NCBI RefSeq assembly: GCF_000092785.1
Contig: NC_014225.1
Span: 633,340-697,339 of the forward strand
Direction of reading: 5' to 3'
From: Waddlia chondrophila WSU 86-1044
GTDB lineage: Bacteria; Chlamydiota; Chlamydiia; Chlamydiales; Waddliaceae
Length of the DNA: 64,000 nt
Part shown: positions 18,870 through 28,125 of the stretch, one piece after another
How positions within the stretch are numbered: the stretch's first letter is position 1
Layout of the letters: every line of letters starts with the position of its first letter
The notes under the pieces: generated by a model
What the model saw: only the letters and a program-made list of their open reading frames with translations
The model's database searches: none
Told to the model about the DNA's origin: nothing
Position numbers and translations under genes: made by a program

Positions 18870-19499
18870 ATGGAAAAGACTCTCGAAAAAGGCGAAGAAA
18901 AAATCCAAAAGATTTGCGATGCCCTGCGTAAAGAAACTTTGGAGCCGGCAAAGAAGGAGGCTGAAGAACTGGTCAATGATGCTAAGCTGCGTGGAGAGCA
19001 GATCATTGCAGAGGCTAGACAGGAAGCTGAGAAAATTCTTGCTCACGCCAGGGAAAATATTGAACAGGAGCGCAATGTCTTTCACTCCTCGCTTGAACAA
19101 GCTTCGCGTCAAAGCATTGAAGAACTGAAGCAAACGATTGAGAAGCGATTGTTTAATGATGAACTCTCTCAATTGGTCTCTAAACATGTTCAAGACCCGA
19201 AGGTGATTGGCAAGTTGATTGACGCAATTGTCAAGGCAATTGAAAAAGAGGGGTTGAAAACAGAAGTTTCTGCAGTGATCCCCGAAACTGTCAAGCCTGA
19301 AGAGGTCAACGCAGTGCTTGCCGGCAGCGTGTTGAAAAAGCTGAAAGAGGGCAGCGTCAAAATCGGCGGCTTCACAGGCGGAGCGCAAGTAAAGCTGCTT
19401 GATCAAAGAATGACGATCGACATCAGTGAGCAGTCGATCATTCATTTATTGGCAAAATATTTAAGGAAAGACTTTCGACAGTTGATTTTCGGAGATTAA
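18870..19499 (+). CDS. atpE: V-type ATPase subunit E
   Basis: Subunit E is part of the peripheral stalk that links the catalytic head to the membrane part of V/A-type ATPases. The 209 residues show the family layout: a long charged N-terminal helix (about residues 1-90, EELVNDAKLRGEQIIAEARQ) and a globular C-terminal domain (EGSVKIGGFTGGAQVKLLDQ). It is the first gene of an operon running to atpK and fumC. The same order (CT310 onward, transcribed as one unit) is known in Chlamydia. Confidence 0.93.
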   Translation: MEKTLEKGEEKIQKICDALRKETLEPAKKEAEELVNDAKLRGEQIIAEARQEAEKILAHARENIEQERNVFHSSLEQASRQSIEELKQTIEKRLFNDELSQLVSKHVQDPKVIGKLIDAIVKAIEKEGLKTEVSAVIPETVKPEEVNAVLAGSVLKKLKEGSVKIGGFTGGAQVKLLDQRMTIDISEQSIIHLLAKYLRKDFRQLIFGD

Positions 19500-19506
19500 A
19501 AGAGAG

Positions 19507-20283
19507 ATGGATTACTATTTTTTAGCGTCTGCTCTACCTGAGTTGCAAATCGGGTATCCTCCAGATATCCATTTCAAGGCGCTGGATGCCTTGATGAAGA
19601 TCAACCTGACTAAGGAAGATTATCAAAAGGCTGCGGTGTTGCGACGCTATTACGATATTCAAAACATCCGAGCGTTTTGGCTGGGAGAAGAGATCGACCG
19701 CAGAGGCATATTCAATGAGGTGGATCTGGAAGAATCTCTGGTTACTCGACTTGGGCTTCCAGAGTATGTATATGCGTTTCTCGAAAAATATGACAATAAA
19801 GAGAGTCGGCTCAAGCATTTTCCGGAGCTCGTGGCTGCCTACTTCAAAGAAGAGGGGGCAAGCGCTGAAGGGTTTCTCAAAGAGTATCTTGCGTTTGAAA
19901 GGGAAATGAGAATTGTGTTGATCGGATTCCGTGCAAAAAAAATGGGCAAGGATTTAGCTTTTGAGTTGCAGTATGAAGATCCTTATGATGAGATTGTAGC
20001 TCAGGTTCTTGCACAGAAAGATAGCAAAAATTATGAGCCGCCTACGCGTTATGCAGACCTAAAAGCCTTATTCGAAGAGCACTATGAAGAACCGCTGAAA
20101 TTGCACCAGGCGCTTTGCGAATACAGGTTTTACAAAGTTGAAGGGATGTACGAAATGGATCTATTCTCAATCGGACGGATCCTGGCTTATCTTGCGCAAT
20201 TGATGATTGTTGAGAGATGGCTTGAGTTGGATAAGAAAAAAGGACTAGAAGTTATAGACACTATTGTAAAGGAAGCATCATGA
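19507..20283 (+). CDS. V-ATPase operon DUF2764 protein
   Basis: This 258-residue protein begins YYFLASALPELQIG, the mark of DUF2764, found between subunits E and A in V-ATPase operons of chlamydiae, spirochaetes and Bacteroidetes. It occupies the position of CT309. Its size and place suggest it stands in for subunit C/d, which is otherwise missing from this operon, but this is inference. Its stop overlaps the atpA start (ATGA), indicating translational coupling. Confidence 0.88.
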   Translation: MDYYFLASALPELQIGYPPDIHFKALDALMKINLTKEDYQKAAVLRRYYDIQNIRAFWLGEEIDRRGIFNEVDLEESLVTRLGLPEYVYAFLEKYDNKESRLKHFPELVAAYFKEEGASAEGFLKEYLAFEREMRIVLIGFRAKKMGKDLAFELQYEDPYDEIVAQVLAQKDSKNYEPPTRYADLKALFEEHYEEPLKLHQALCEYRFYKVEGMYEMDLFSIGRILAYLAQLMIVERWLELDKKKGLEVIDTIVKEAS

Positions 20284-22070
20284 ATCAAGAAAGCAACGCC
20301 TCGTCCGATGTCAAAGGTAAAGTTGTGAAAGCCTTTGGAAACTTGCTGGAAGTGAAATTTGACGGAAGCATTCGCCAAGGCGAAGTGGCAATGGTTCAGG
20401 TTGGAAGTTTGGAACTGAAAGCTGAAGTGATTGAAATTATCGGAGATATTGCAAAGATACAGGTTTTTGAAGACACGAAAGGCATTCAGTTAAACACTCC
20501 TGTCAGATTCACTGGAGATCTTCTGGAAGCTGAACTTGGTCCGGGCCTACTCTCATCAATCTTCGACGGGTTGCAGAACCCTCTGGTGGAGGTTGCTGAA
20601 GAAGCCGGACTTTTTCTTCCTAGAGGCATTTATCTTAATGCGCTTGATCGAGATAAAAACTGGGAATACGAGTCGAAGGTCAAGGTTGGCGATGTTGTGA
20701 AGCGGGGAGATACCCTTGGGGTGACTCATGAAGGAAGATTCCGCCATTACGTCATGGTGCCATTTAAGAATTTTGGAGAGTATACGATCACCTGGGTGAT
20801 TGATAAAGGCTCTTATAATATCGACACGGTTGTTGCCAAGGGCAAAGACAAAAATGGCAATGAGCATCGCTTCACAATGGTGCAGAAATGGCCGGTCAAA
20901 ACAGGGTTGATGCAAGGGGAAAAAATTCGTCCGACAGAGATGATGGATACGGGCTGCCGCATTCTGGATACTCAGGTTCCGGTTGTGAAAGGAGGCACGT
21001 TTTGCAGTCCTGGGCCGTTTGGAGCGGGTAAAACCGTGTTGCAGCACCATTTAGCCAAATACTCCTCTGTCGATATCGTCGTTGTTGTCGCTTGCGGAGA
21101 ACGCGCAGGAGAGGTGGTGGAGATGTTGAGAGAATTCCCCCATCTCATCGACCCTCATACGGGAGAAACGTTGATCACTCGTACAGTGATTATTTGCAAC
21201 ACCTCTTCAATGCCGGTGGCTGCTCGCGAGTCTTCTATCTACATGGGAATGACGGTTGCAGAGTACTATCGCCAGATGGGATTGGATGTGCTTCTGCTTG
21301 CCGATTCAACATCCCGCTGGGCGCAAGCTTTGCGCGAAATGTCTGGTCGATTGGAGGAGATTCCGGGAGAAGAGGCGTTTCCTGCGTATCTCTCTTCACG
21401 CATTGCCGATTTTTATGAGCGCTCAGGTGTTGTTTCCTTAGACGATGGCAAAACGGGCTCTGTCACTGTTGGAGGAGCGGTTTCTCCGGCAGGAGGTAAC
21501 TTCGAGGAACCTGTGACGCAGGCGACTCTGTCTGTAGTTGGTGCTTTCCATGCGTTGTCTAGAGAGCGTTCAGATGCCCGTCGTTATCCAGCGATCGATC
21601 CGCTTCTCTCTTGGTCGAAATACATCAAAGATGTTGGACGCAAGCTTGAGTCTCAGGCGGAGGGCTGGTCTGAGATGGTGGAAAAGGCAAATTGGTTCCT
21701 GCGTAACGGCAATGAAATTGGAAAGCGGATGGAAGTTGTCGGAGAAGAGGGAACGGCAATTGATGATATGGTTGTTTATCTGAAAGCAGAGCTCTACGAT
21801 TTTAGCTACTTGCAGCAGAATGCGTTTGATAAAGAAGACGCTTACTGTCCCTTGCCGCGGCAGATTGCTCAGTTCAGTCTCATCAACAAGGTTTTCGATA
21901 CGGAATTTGATTTTAAAACCCATGATGAAGCCAGGGAATTTTTCCTTTCCTTGCAGAATCAGGTGAAAAACTTAAACTACATGACATTTGATTCTGGAGA
22001 ATATCGATCCGCTTACGAAAAGCTTGTCGAGTTGATCCAGAGTCGTGAAAAACAAGAGGTTTTGGCTTAA
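20280..22070 (+). CDS. atpA: V-type ATPase catalytic subunit A
   Basis: Catalytic subunit of the V/A-type ATPase (596 residues). The P-loop reads GPFGAGKTVLQ near residue 245, the catalytic glutamate region ACGERAGEVVEM near residue 267, and the LLADSTSRWAQALREMSGRL stretch near residue 341. The long insertion between the N-terminal barrel and the P-loop that marks V-type A subunits is present. It overlaps the preceding gene by 4 bases and abuts atpB. In chlamydiae the enzyme may work as an ion pump or a synthase; the direction cannot be read from sequence. Confidence 0.97.
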   Translation: MNQESNASSDVKGKVVKAFGNLLEVKFDGSIRQGEVAMVQVGSLELKAEVIEIIGDIAKIQVFEDTKGIQLNTPVRFTGDLLEAELGPGLLSSIFDGLQNPLVEVAEEAGLFLPRGIYLNALDRDKNWEYESKVKVGDVVKRGDTLGVTHEGRFRHYVMVPFKNFGEYTITWVIDKGSYNIDTVVAKGKDKNGNEHRFTMVQKWPVKTGLMQGEKIRPTEMMDTGCRILDTQVPVVKGGTFCSPGPFGAGKTVLQHHLAKYSSVDIVVVVACGERAGEVVEMLREFPHLIDPHTGETLITRTVIICNTSSMPVAARESSIYMGMTVAEYYRQMGLDVLLLADSTSRWAQALREMSGRLEEIPGEEAFPAYLSSRIADFYERSGVVSLDDGKTGSVTVGGAVSPAGGNFEEPVTQATLSVVGAFHALSRERSDARRYPAIDPLLSWSKYIKDVGRKLESQAEGWSEMVEKANWFLRNGNEIGKRMEVVGEEGTAIDDMVVYLKAELYDFSYLQQNAFDKEDAYCPLPRQIAQFSLINKVFDTEFDFKTHDEAREFFLSLQNQVKNLNYMTFDSGEYRSAYEKLVELIQSREKQEVLA

Positions 22071-23369
22071 GTGAAAACGGTATACGACAGAATCAATGAT
22101 ATGCGAGGCAACCTCGTGACGGTGACAGCGGAAGGGGTTGGTTTAGGGGAATTGGCTCAAATACAACTCAAAGACGGCAGAAGCGTATATGCCTCAGTCC
22201 TTAGAATTGATGGAAAAGAAGTGACTCTTCAGGTTTTTCAGAATACGCGCGGGATTTCCACTGAGGATAAGGTCACTTTTCTCAATCATCAGATGCAAGC
22301 GACATATGGCAACAGCTTGTTAGGAAGGCGCCTCAGTGGATCTGGAAAGCCTATCGACGGCGGTCCGTCAATCATCGGCGAGCAAATCGATATCGGCCAG
22401 CCTTCGTTTAATCCTGTGAAGAGGATTATTCCAAGAGAGATGGTGCGTACGAATATCCCAATGATCGATATGTTCAACACATTGGTGCGTTCGCAGAAAA
22501 TCCCCATTTTCTCTGTGGCGGGCGAACCTTACAACCAGCTTCTTATGCGGATTGCAAACCAGACCGATGCGGATGTGGTTGTGATTGCGGGCATGGGACT
22601 GACATTCAATGAGTATCAAGCATTTATCGACAACGCCGAACAGGCGGGGTCATTGAATAAAACGGTGATGTTTATCCATCGTGCTACAGACCCTGCTGTT
22701 GAGTGCATGCTGGTTCCGGATATGGCTCTTGCTTGTGCTGAAAAATTTGCAATCGATGATAAGAACGTGATTGTGCTTCTGACAGATATGACAGCATTTT
22801 CCGATGCGATTAAGGAAATTTCCATTACGATGGATCAGGTTCCCTCCAATAGAGGGTATCCGGGATCGCTTTATTCCGACCTTGCTTCTCGTTATGAAAA
22901 AGCTGTTGAAATTGAAGGCAGCGGTTCGATTACGGTGGTAGGCGTGACAACGATGCCTGGCGATGACGTTACTCACCCTGTGCCGGATAATACCGGCTAC
23001 ATCACAGAGGGGCAGTTTTATCTGCACGGAGGACAGATCGATCCGTTTGGATCGCTTTCCCGTTTGAAACAGCTTGTGATTGGAAAAGTGACAAGGGAAG
23101 ATCACGGCGATTTGGCTAATACGATGATCCGCCTCTATGCCGATTCGAAAAAATCAAAGGAGCGGCAAAGCATGGGCTTTAAGCTTTCCCGTTGGGATGA
23201 ACAGTTGTTAAGCTATTCAAAATTGTTTGAGGTGCAGATGATGGATTGGAATGTCAACCTGCCTTTGGAAGAGGCTTTGGACACGGGTTGGAGGATGCTT
23301 GCACAGTGTTTCAAACCTGAAGAAGTGGGAATCCGCGATGATGTGTTGAAAAAATTCTGGCCTAAATAG
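22071..23369 (+). CDS. atpB: V-type ATPase subunit B
   Basis: Non-catalytic nucleotide-binding subunit of the V-type ATPase (432 residues). Family marks include [40 protein letters not shown] in place of a true P-loop, and [15 protein letters not shown]. The start is a GTG directly after the atpA stop codon, with AAGAGG in the end of atpA as ribosome-binding site. Confidence 0.97.
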   Translation: MKTVYDRINDMRGNLVTVTAEGVGLGELAQIQLKDGRSVYASVLRIDGKEVTLQVFQNTRGISTEDKVTFLNHQMQATYGNSLLGRRLSGSGKPIDGGPSIIGEQIDIGQPSFNPVKRIIPREMVRTNIPMIDMFNTLVRSQKIPIFSVAGEPYNQLLMRIANQTDADVVVIAGMGLTFNEYQAFIDNAEQAGSLNKTVMFIHRATDPAVECMLVPDMALACAEKFAIDDKNVIVLLTDMTAFSDAIKEISITMDQVPSNRGYPGSLYSDLASRYEKAVEIEGSGSITVVGVTTMPGDDVTHPVPDNTGYITEGQFYLHGGQIDPFGSLSRLKQLVIGKVTREDHGDLANTMIRLYADSKKSKERQSMGFKLSRWDEQLLSYSKLFEVQMMDWNVNLPLEEALDTGWRMLAQCFKPEEVGIRDDVLKKFWPK

Positions 23370-23377
23370 GTAGGGCC

Positions 23378-23995
23378 ATGGCGGAAATCAAGTTTACAAA
23401 AAATGAACTCAGGGCTCAGGAAAAGAAATTAGGGCAGCTGAAAAAGTATCTCCCTACATTGCAGCTGAAAAAAGCGATGCTGCAGGCGGAGATTTACGAA
23501 GCGCGTCTTGAAATTGACCATTGCGAAAAAGAGTTGCAAAAGCAAAGAGGCAAAGCTGAAGAGTTTTCCCCTTTGCTTTCTGCACGCCTTTCCCTGAATC
23601 TCAAAGATGTTGCGCGGATCGATAAAGTGGAAAAACGGTACGATAATATTGCAGGTGTTGAAGTCCCCTATTTCGAGTCGATCTCTTTTCACAAGGTAGA
23701 ATATGGGTTGTTCGATACCCCTGCTTGGGTTGATGCGGCCGTGATTTTGCTGAGAAAGCTTGCGGAAGGGAAAGTGCGCGTGATGGTTGCAGAAGAGAAA
23801 AAGGGTGCGTTGGAAGAAGAGCTGCGCATGGTCTCTATTCGCGTGAACCTTTTTGAAAAGATCCTGATTCCGAGAGCGCAGGGAAATATCAAGAAAATTA
23901 AAGTCTTTTTGGGCGATCAGGAGTTGGCCGCGGTTTCTCGCGCGAAGGTTGCCAAACAGAAGATTGAGCAGAAAAAAACACAGTTGGCGACATGA
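23378..23995 (+). CDS. atpD: V-type ATPase subunit D
   Basis: Subunit D forms the central rotor shaft. The 205 residues are mostly two long helices (residues about 5-75 and 130-190) with a short middle part, as in other D subunits; the C-terminus is Lys-rich (KIKKIKVFLGDQELAAVSRA). It lies 8 bases after atpB, and its stop overlaps the atpI start (ATGA). Confidence 0.95.
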   Translation: MAEIKFTKNELRAQEKKLGQLKKYLPTLQLKKAMLQAEIYEARLEIDHCEKELQKQRGKAEEFSPLLSARLSLNLKDVARIDKVEKRYDNIAGVEVPYFESISFHKVEYGLFDTPAWVDAAVILLRKLAEGKVRVMVAEEKKGALEEELRMVSIRVNLFEKILIPRAQGNIKKIKVFLGDQELAAVSRAKVAKQKIEQKKTQLAT

Positions 23996-25908
23996 GAGTA
24001 GATGTAAAGAAATTTCTGTTTGTGGGATTTAGAGGAGCTCTCCAAGCGTTTTTTGAAAAAGCGCAGGAGGCGGGTTTGGTGCATTTTATCGACCCGCGCC
24101 GCTTGAAAGCGAAAGAGGTTCCTCAAAAAATACAGGATATTGTCAATGCGATCAAGGTTGTTAGGGAGCTGCCGACCCTTAAACAGGAAGAACCGGAGAA
24201 ATTTTCTGAAGTCAATGTAATCGCTGAAAAAATTCTCTCTATGAAGCACGACATTGAGCGCTTGGAAGAAGAAAAGCGGACATTGAAGCTGGAAATTTCT
24301 CGTGTCGATGTGTTTGGCGATTTTTCTTTAGAGGACATTCAGCACATTGAAAAAGAAACCGGCAGAACTCTTCAGTTTTATTTTGGAAAAAAGGGGACTG
24401 TAGAGGAAGAGCTTCCCGATGAAGTGATTTATATTGCTTCTAAGCATGGACTTGATTATTTCATGGCGGTCAATAAGGAACTGAAACACTATGAGCAGCT
24501 CGTCGAAATGAAGATCGATCAGGAGCTCCATGTGCTCCGTTCCCGTCTAGAAGAGGTTCAAAATGACATTGTCCGCTTGGAGGCTTCGCTAAAAAAATAT
24601 AACAAATATAACGAATTTTTACACTACGCCCTGACAGTCAAATATAACGCTCATGAACTGGACAAGGCAGCAAGCTATGTGGAAGAACCGATCGAGGGGC
24701 AACTTTTTTCTGTTGAAGGCTGGGTGCCGGTTAATCGAGTTGAGGAGTTGAAACATGATTTAGCCGATACCGAGGTTCACTTGGCAGAGATCTCTTTGAA
24801 TGAAGGTGAGGAGCCGCCTACCTATTTGGAAAATAAGGGCTATAGCCGAATAGGGGAAGATCTGGTTCATATTTATGATACTCCATCGAACACAGACAAA
24901 GATCCCTCTCTTTGGGTTTTAGTCTCTTTTGCAGTCTTCTTTGCAATGATTATCAATGACGGAGGATACGGCCTTTTGTTTTTGGCTGGAGCTCTCTATT
25001 ACAGATTTAAAAATGGTCAGTTAAAGAAGGCTGGCATGCGTGTTTGGAAACTGCTGGTTGTTCTTTTCGGTTCTTGCGTTGTTTGGGGGTTGTTGACAAA
25101 TTCGTTCTTTGGAGTAAGCATTGGTCCAGATAATCCGTTGAGGAAGGTGTCCGCATTGCACTGGCTTGTGGAAAAGAAAGCTGAATATCATTTGAAGCAG
25201 AAGGATGAAGTCTACAAAGATTGGGTGAAAAAATTTCCCGGTATTGCGAATGCCGAGGATCCTCAGGCATTTTTGTTGGGAGCTAAAAAAGAAAGCAATG
25301 GCAAGACGGCTTACGAAATGATCGATAAATTTAGTGACGGCATTTTAATGGAGCTTGCGCTATTGGTCGGAATTATTCATGTCTGCATCTCGTTTATTCG
25401 TTATCTAGGCCGCAATTGGGCAGGGCTTGGTTGGGTGATCGCAATTATCGGAAGCTACCTCTATCTCCCGCTTTTCTTGGGAGCTACCTCGCTTGCGACT
25501 TATGGTTTTGGTTTAAATCGCGAAGAGATTGCTCAAGGTGGTTTGTATATGATTTATGGAGGCATTGCCATTGCTGTCATATTGGGGATTGTCAAAGATA
25601 AGTGGCTTGGGTTGTTAGAAGTTACGAACGTGATCCAGATTTTTGCCGATGTCCTTTCCTATCTTCGATTGTATGCGCTTGGCCTTGCTGGGGCGATCAT
25701 TGGCCAAACAGTCAATGATATTGCAGGCTCGCTGATGTATCTTCCCGCTTTAATCTTGATTGGGATTGGACATGGATTGAATATGGTGTTAGCAGTGGTT
25801 GGCGGTGTGATCCACGGGCTTCGTCTCAATTTTATTGAATGGTACCACTACAGTTTTGAAGGGGGTGGAAAACTGTTCACGCCTTTAAAAAAGTTAGAAA
25901 CAGATTGA
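23992..25908 (+). CDS. atpI: V-type ATPase subunit I (a subunit)
   Basis: Subunit I is the stator membrane subunit that forms the ion half-channels with the proteolipid ring. The 638 residues split into a cytoplasmic coiled-coil half (about 1-300) and a membrane half with roughly seven hydrophobic segments (about 305-625). The conserved DVLSYLRLYALGLAGAIIG segment near residue 553 carries the arginine thought essential for ion translocation. It starts inside the end of atpD, so translation is probably coupled. Confidence 0.95.
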   Translation: MRVDVKKFLFVGFRGALQAFFEKAQEAGLVHFIDPRRLKAKEVPQKIQDIVNAIKVVRELPTLKQEEPEKFSEVNVIAEKILSMKHDIERLEEEKRTLKLEISRVDVFGDFSLEDIQHIEKETGRTLQFYFGKKGTVEEELPDEVIYIASKHGLDYFMAVNKELKHYEQLVEMKIDQELHVLRSRLEEVQNDIVRLEASLKKYNKYNEFLHYALTVKYNAHELDKAASYVEEPIEGQLFSVEGWVPVNRVEELKHDLADTEVHLAEISLNEGEEPPTYLENKGYSRIGEDLVHIYDTPSNTDKDPSLWVLVSFAVFFAMIINDGGYGLLFLAGALYYRFKNGQLKKAGMRVWKLLVVLFGSCVVWGLLTNSFFGVSIGPDNPLRKVSALHWLVEKKAEYHLKQKDEVYKDWVKKFPGIANAEDPQAFLLGAKKESNGKTAYEMIDKFSDGILMELALLVGIIHVCISFIRYLGRNWAGLGWVIAIIGSYLYLPLFLGATSLATYGFGLNREEIAQGGLYMIYGGIAIAVILGIVKDKWLGLLEVTNVIQIFADVLSYLRLYALGLAGAIIGQTVNDIAGSLMYLPALILIGIGHGLNMVLAVVGGVIHGLRLNFIEWYHYSFEGGGKLFTPLKKLETD

Positions 25909-25927
25909 AATTCAAGGAGTATAGAAC

Positions 25928-26350
25928 ATGAGCTATGATATGATTGGGCCGGCACTTGCACTGGGCTTAAGCGCGATCGGCAGCAGTATTGGCTGTGGGA
26001 TAGGAGGAATGGCTTCGCACGCAGTGATGAGCCGAGTGGAAGAGGGACATGGTAAATTCATTGCGATGTCTGCGATGCCTTCTTCTCAGATCATTTATGG
26101 ATTTATTTTAATGCTTTTGATGCGCGATGCAATTGCTCAAGGTTCGCTTTCAGCTCTTTCAGGGATAGGAATCGGATTTTCTTCGGGGTTGGCAATCATG
26201 ATTTCGGCAATTTATCAAGGACGTGCAGCCGCTTCCGGAATTCAGGCTTCTGCTAAGCAGCCTGCCATTTTCGGTAAATGTTTAGCGGCATTGGGAATTA
26301 TCGAGTCGTTTGCCTTATTTGCATTTGTCTTTGCCCTCATGCTGCTGTGA
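25928..26350 (+). CDS. atpK: V-type ATPase proteolipid subunit K
   Basis: Subunit K forms the rotating ring (140 residues). It has four hydrophobic helices in two homologous Gly-rich hairpins ([20 protein letters not shown] and [20 protein letters not shown]). A glutamate in the last helix ([13 protein letters not shown]) is the likely ion-binding carboxylate. An AAGGAG site precedes the ATG. Its TGA stop overlaps the fumC start. Confidence 0.95.
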   Translation: MSYDMIGPALALGLSAIGSSIGCGIGGMASHAVMSRVEEGHGKFIAMSAMPSSQIIYGFILMLLMRDAIAQGSLSALSGIGIGFSSGLAIMISAIYQGRAAASGIQASAKQPAIFGKCLAALGIIESFALFAFVFALMLL

Positions 26351-27735
26351 TGGAAGCGAGGATTGAGAAAGACTCGTTAGGCGAGGTTGCTGTTCCGGCC
26401 GATAAATACTGGGGAGCGCAAACAGAGCGCTCTCTGGAAAATTTTCCCATTGGCAGCCACAAGATGCCGATTGAAGTGGTGCATGCGCTTGCTTTTGTGA
26501 AAAAAGCTGCAGCTCTTGTCAATTTCGATTTCGGTTTGTTAGAGGAAAAAAAATGCATCGTGATCTGCAGCGTTTGCGATGAGATTATCGAAGGGAAGCT
26601 CGATGGGCATTTCCCTTTGGTTGTTTGGCAAACAGGATCGGGTACGCAGACCAACATGAATGTGAATGAAGTGATCAGCAACCGATGCATTGAACTTCTT
26701 GGCGGCAAGATGGGAAGCAAAATTCCTATCCATCCTAATGATGATGTCAACAAATCGCAATCCTCCAATGATACGTTTCCTACTGCAATGCACATCTCTT
26801 CTGTACGGATGATTGACCAGCTCTTTTTTCCCAAGCTGCGGGCTTTGCGGCAGTCGCTGGAGGAAAAGACTGTTGCATTTATGGAGATTGTCAAGATTGG
26901 ACGGACGCACTTAATGGATGCTACCCCTTTGACTTTGGGGCAGGAGTTTTCCGGGTATGTCAGCCAGATCGACCACGCTCTGAAAGCTGTAGAGAATGCC
27001 TTGCCGCATTTGCGCGAGCTGGCATTGGGAGGAACTGCTGTGGGGACGGGAATCAACACCCCGCCAGGATTTGCGGAAAAAGTTGCAGCTAAGATTGCCG
27101 AGCTGACTGGCTATCCTTTCATCACTGCGCAGAATAAGTTTGAAGCGTTGGCTGCGCATGACGCTATCGTTGAAATGAGCGGTGCGATCAGGCAAACTGC
27201 TGTATCATTGATGAAGATTGCCAATGACATCCGTTTAATGGGATCTGGGCCTCGGTGCGGGATTGGAGAGCTGATTCTGCCGGCAAACGAGCCTGGATCG
27301 TCCATTATGCCTGGAAAAGTCAATCCCACACAATGCGAGGCGTTGACAATGGTCTGCACCCAGGTGATTGGCAATGACGCAGCAATAGCGATCGCGGGAA
27401 TGAATGGACATTTTGAACTCAATGTCTTCAAGCCGATCATGATTTACAATTTGCTGGAATCGATCAGGATTTTAGCGGATGCTTCATTGAGCTTCAAAGA
27501 GAGATGCATTGATGGTATCCAGCCGAATAAAAAACGGATTAAACAGCTTTTAGATCAATCGTTAATGTTGGCGACGGCTCTGAATACTGAGATCGGCTAC
27601 GATCAGGCTGCTCAAATCGTCAAAAAAGCCTTTACTGAAGAGATCACCTTAAAAAAAGCAGCCCTTTCCCTAGGATTGTTATCAGAAGAGGCTTTTGATC
27701 GCATCGTTGATCCATCTAAAATGATCAATAGATGA
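26350..27735 (+). CDS. fumC: Fumarate hydratase class II
   Basis: Class II fumarase catalyses the reversible hydration of fumarate to malate in the TCA cycle. The protein has 461 residues. Active-site regions are [28 protein letters not shown] and the superfamily signature [15 protein letters not shown]. The chosen ATG (26350) lies inside the atpK stop (TGATG) and gives the normal [20 protein letters not shown] start; an upstream in-frame ATG would read through atpK. In Chlamydia fumC is elsewhere, so its link to the V-ATPase operon is a lineage difference. Confidence 0.96.
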   Translation: MEARIEKDSLGEVAVPADKYWGAQTERSLENFPIGSHKMPIEVVHALAFVKKAAALVNFDFGLLEEKKCIVICSVCDEIIEGKLDGHFPLVVWQTGSGTQTNMNVNEVISNRCIELLGGKMGSKIPIHPNDDVNKSQSSNDTFPTAMHISSVRMIDQLFFPKLRALRQSLEEKTVAFMEIVKIGRTHLMDATPLTLGQEFSGYVSQIDHALKAVENALPHLRELALGGTAVGTGINTPPGFAEKVAAKIAELTGYPFITAQNKFEALAAHDAIVEMSGAIRQTAVSLMKIANDIRLMGSGPRCGIGELILPANEPGSSIMPGKVNPTQCEALTMVCTQVIGNDAAIAIAGMNGHFELNVFKPIMIYNLLESIRILADASLSFKERCIDGIQPNKKRIKQLLDQSLMLATALNTEIGYDQAAQIVKKAFTEEITLKKAALSLGLLSEEAFDRIVDPSKMINR

Positions 27736-27804
27736 AATCTTTATTAATTCTTTAAATAAAATTATCATAATTTGAGTTTGAAAATTAATAAAATTTAACT
27801 ATAG

Positions 27805-28122
27805 ATGAATTTTAATTTAGAAGTTTCATTTGTTCAAAGGGGAGTTGAAAATTTAATTTCTTTTCGATCCCGTCATGAAAGCAATTTGGGAAAAATTTCG
27901 ACTGTATTTGGAGGGATTGGTCTTGGATTAGCTGGATTAATCGAAACGATTTCAAGTTTTGCTTTAAGTCTTTTGACGCTGCCCGCACGATTAGTGGGTA
28001 GCGATCTCTCGGAAAAGTTTTATTCCAGGGCGTGTAGTGGAATTAACATGACGGCAATAAGCGCTACGCTGCTGCAATATTACAACATCTTTGGCACCGC
28101 ACGAGATTTTCAAACGGAGTAA
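27805..28122 (+). CDS. Small hypothetical protein with hydrophobic middle
   Basis: A protein of 105 residues with a hydrophobic stretch at about 33-60 (FGGIGLGLAGLIETISSFAL) that could form one or two membrane helices. No Shine-Dalgarno site is clear. It ends 3 bases before the lipase-like gene and is probably cotranscribed with it. The layout (short polar N-terminus, hydrophobic hairpin, polar end) is like small chlamydial inclusion-membrane or chaperone-partner proteins, but that is only a suggestion. Confidence 0.65.
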   Translation: MNFNLEVSFVQRGVENLISFRSRHESNLGKISTVFGGIGLGLAGLIETISSFALSLLTLPARLVGSDLSEKFYSRACSGINMTAISATLLQYYNIFGTARDFQTE

Positions 28123-28125
28123 AAG

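Noticed and set aside
18754-18951. N-terminal extension of the exported protein at 18232
   Set aside because: The extension is Phe/Arg-rich, lies over the divergent promoter region and would bury a clean signal peptide.
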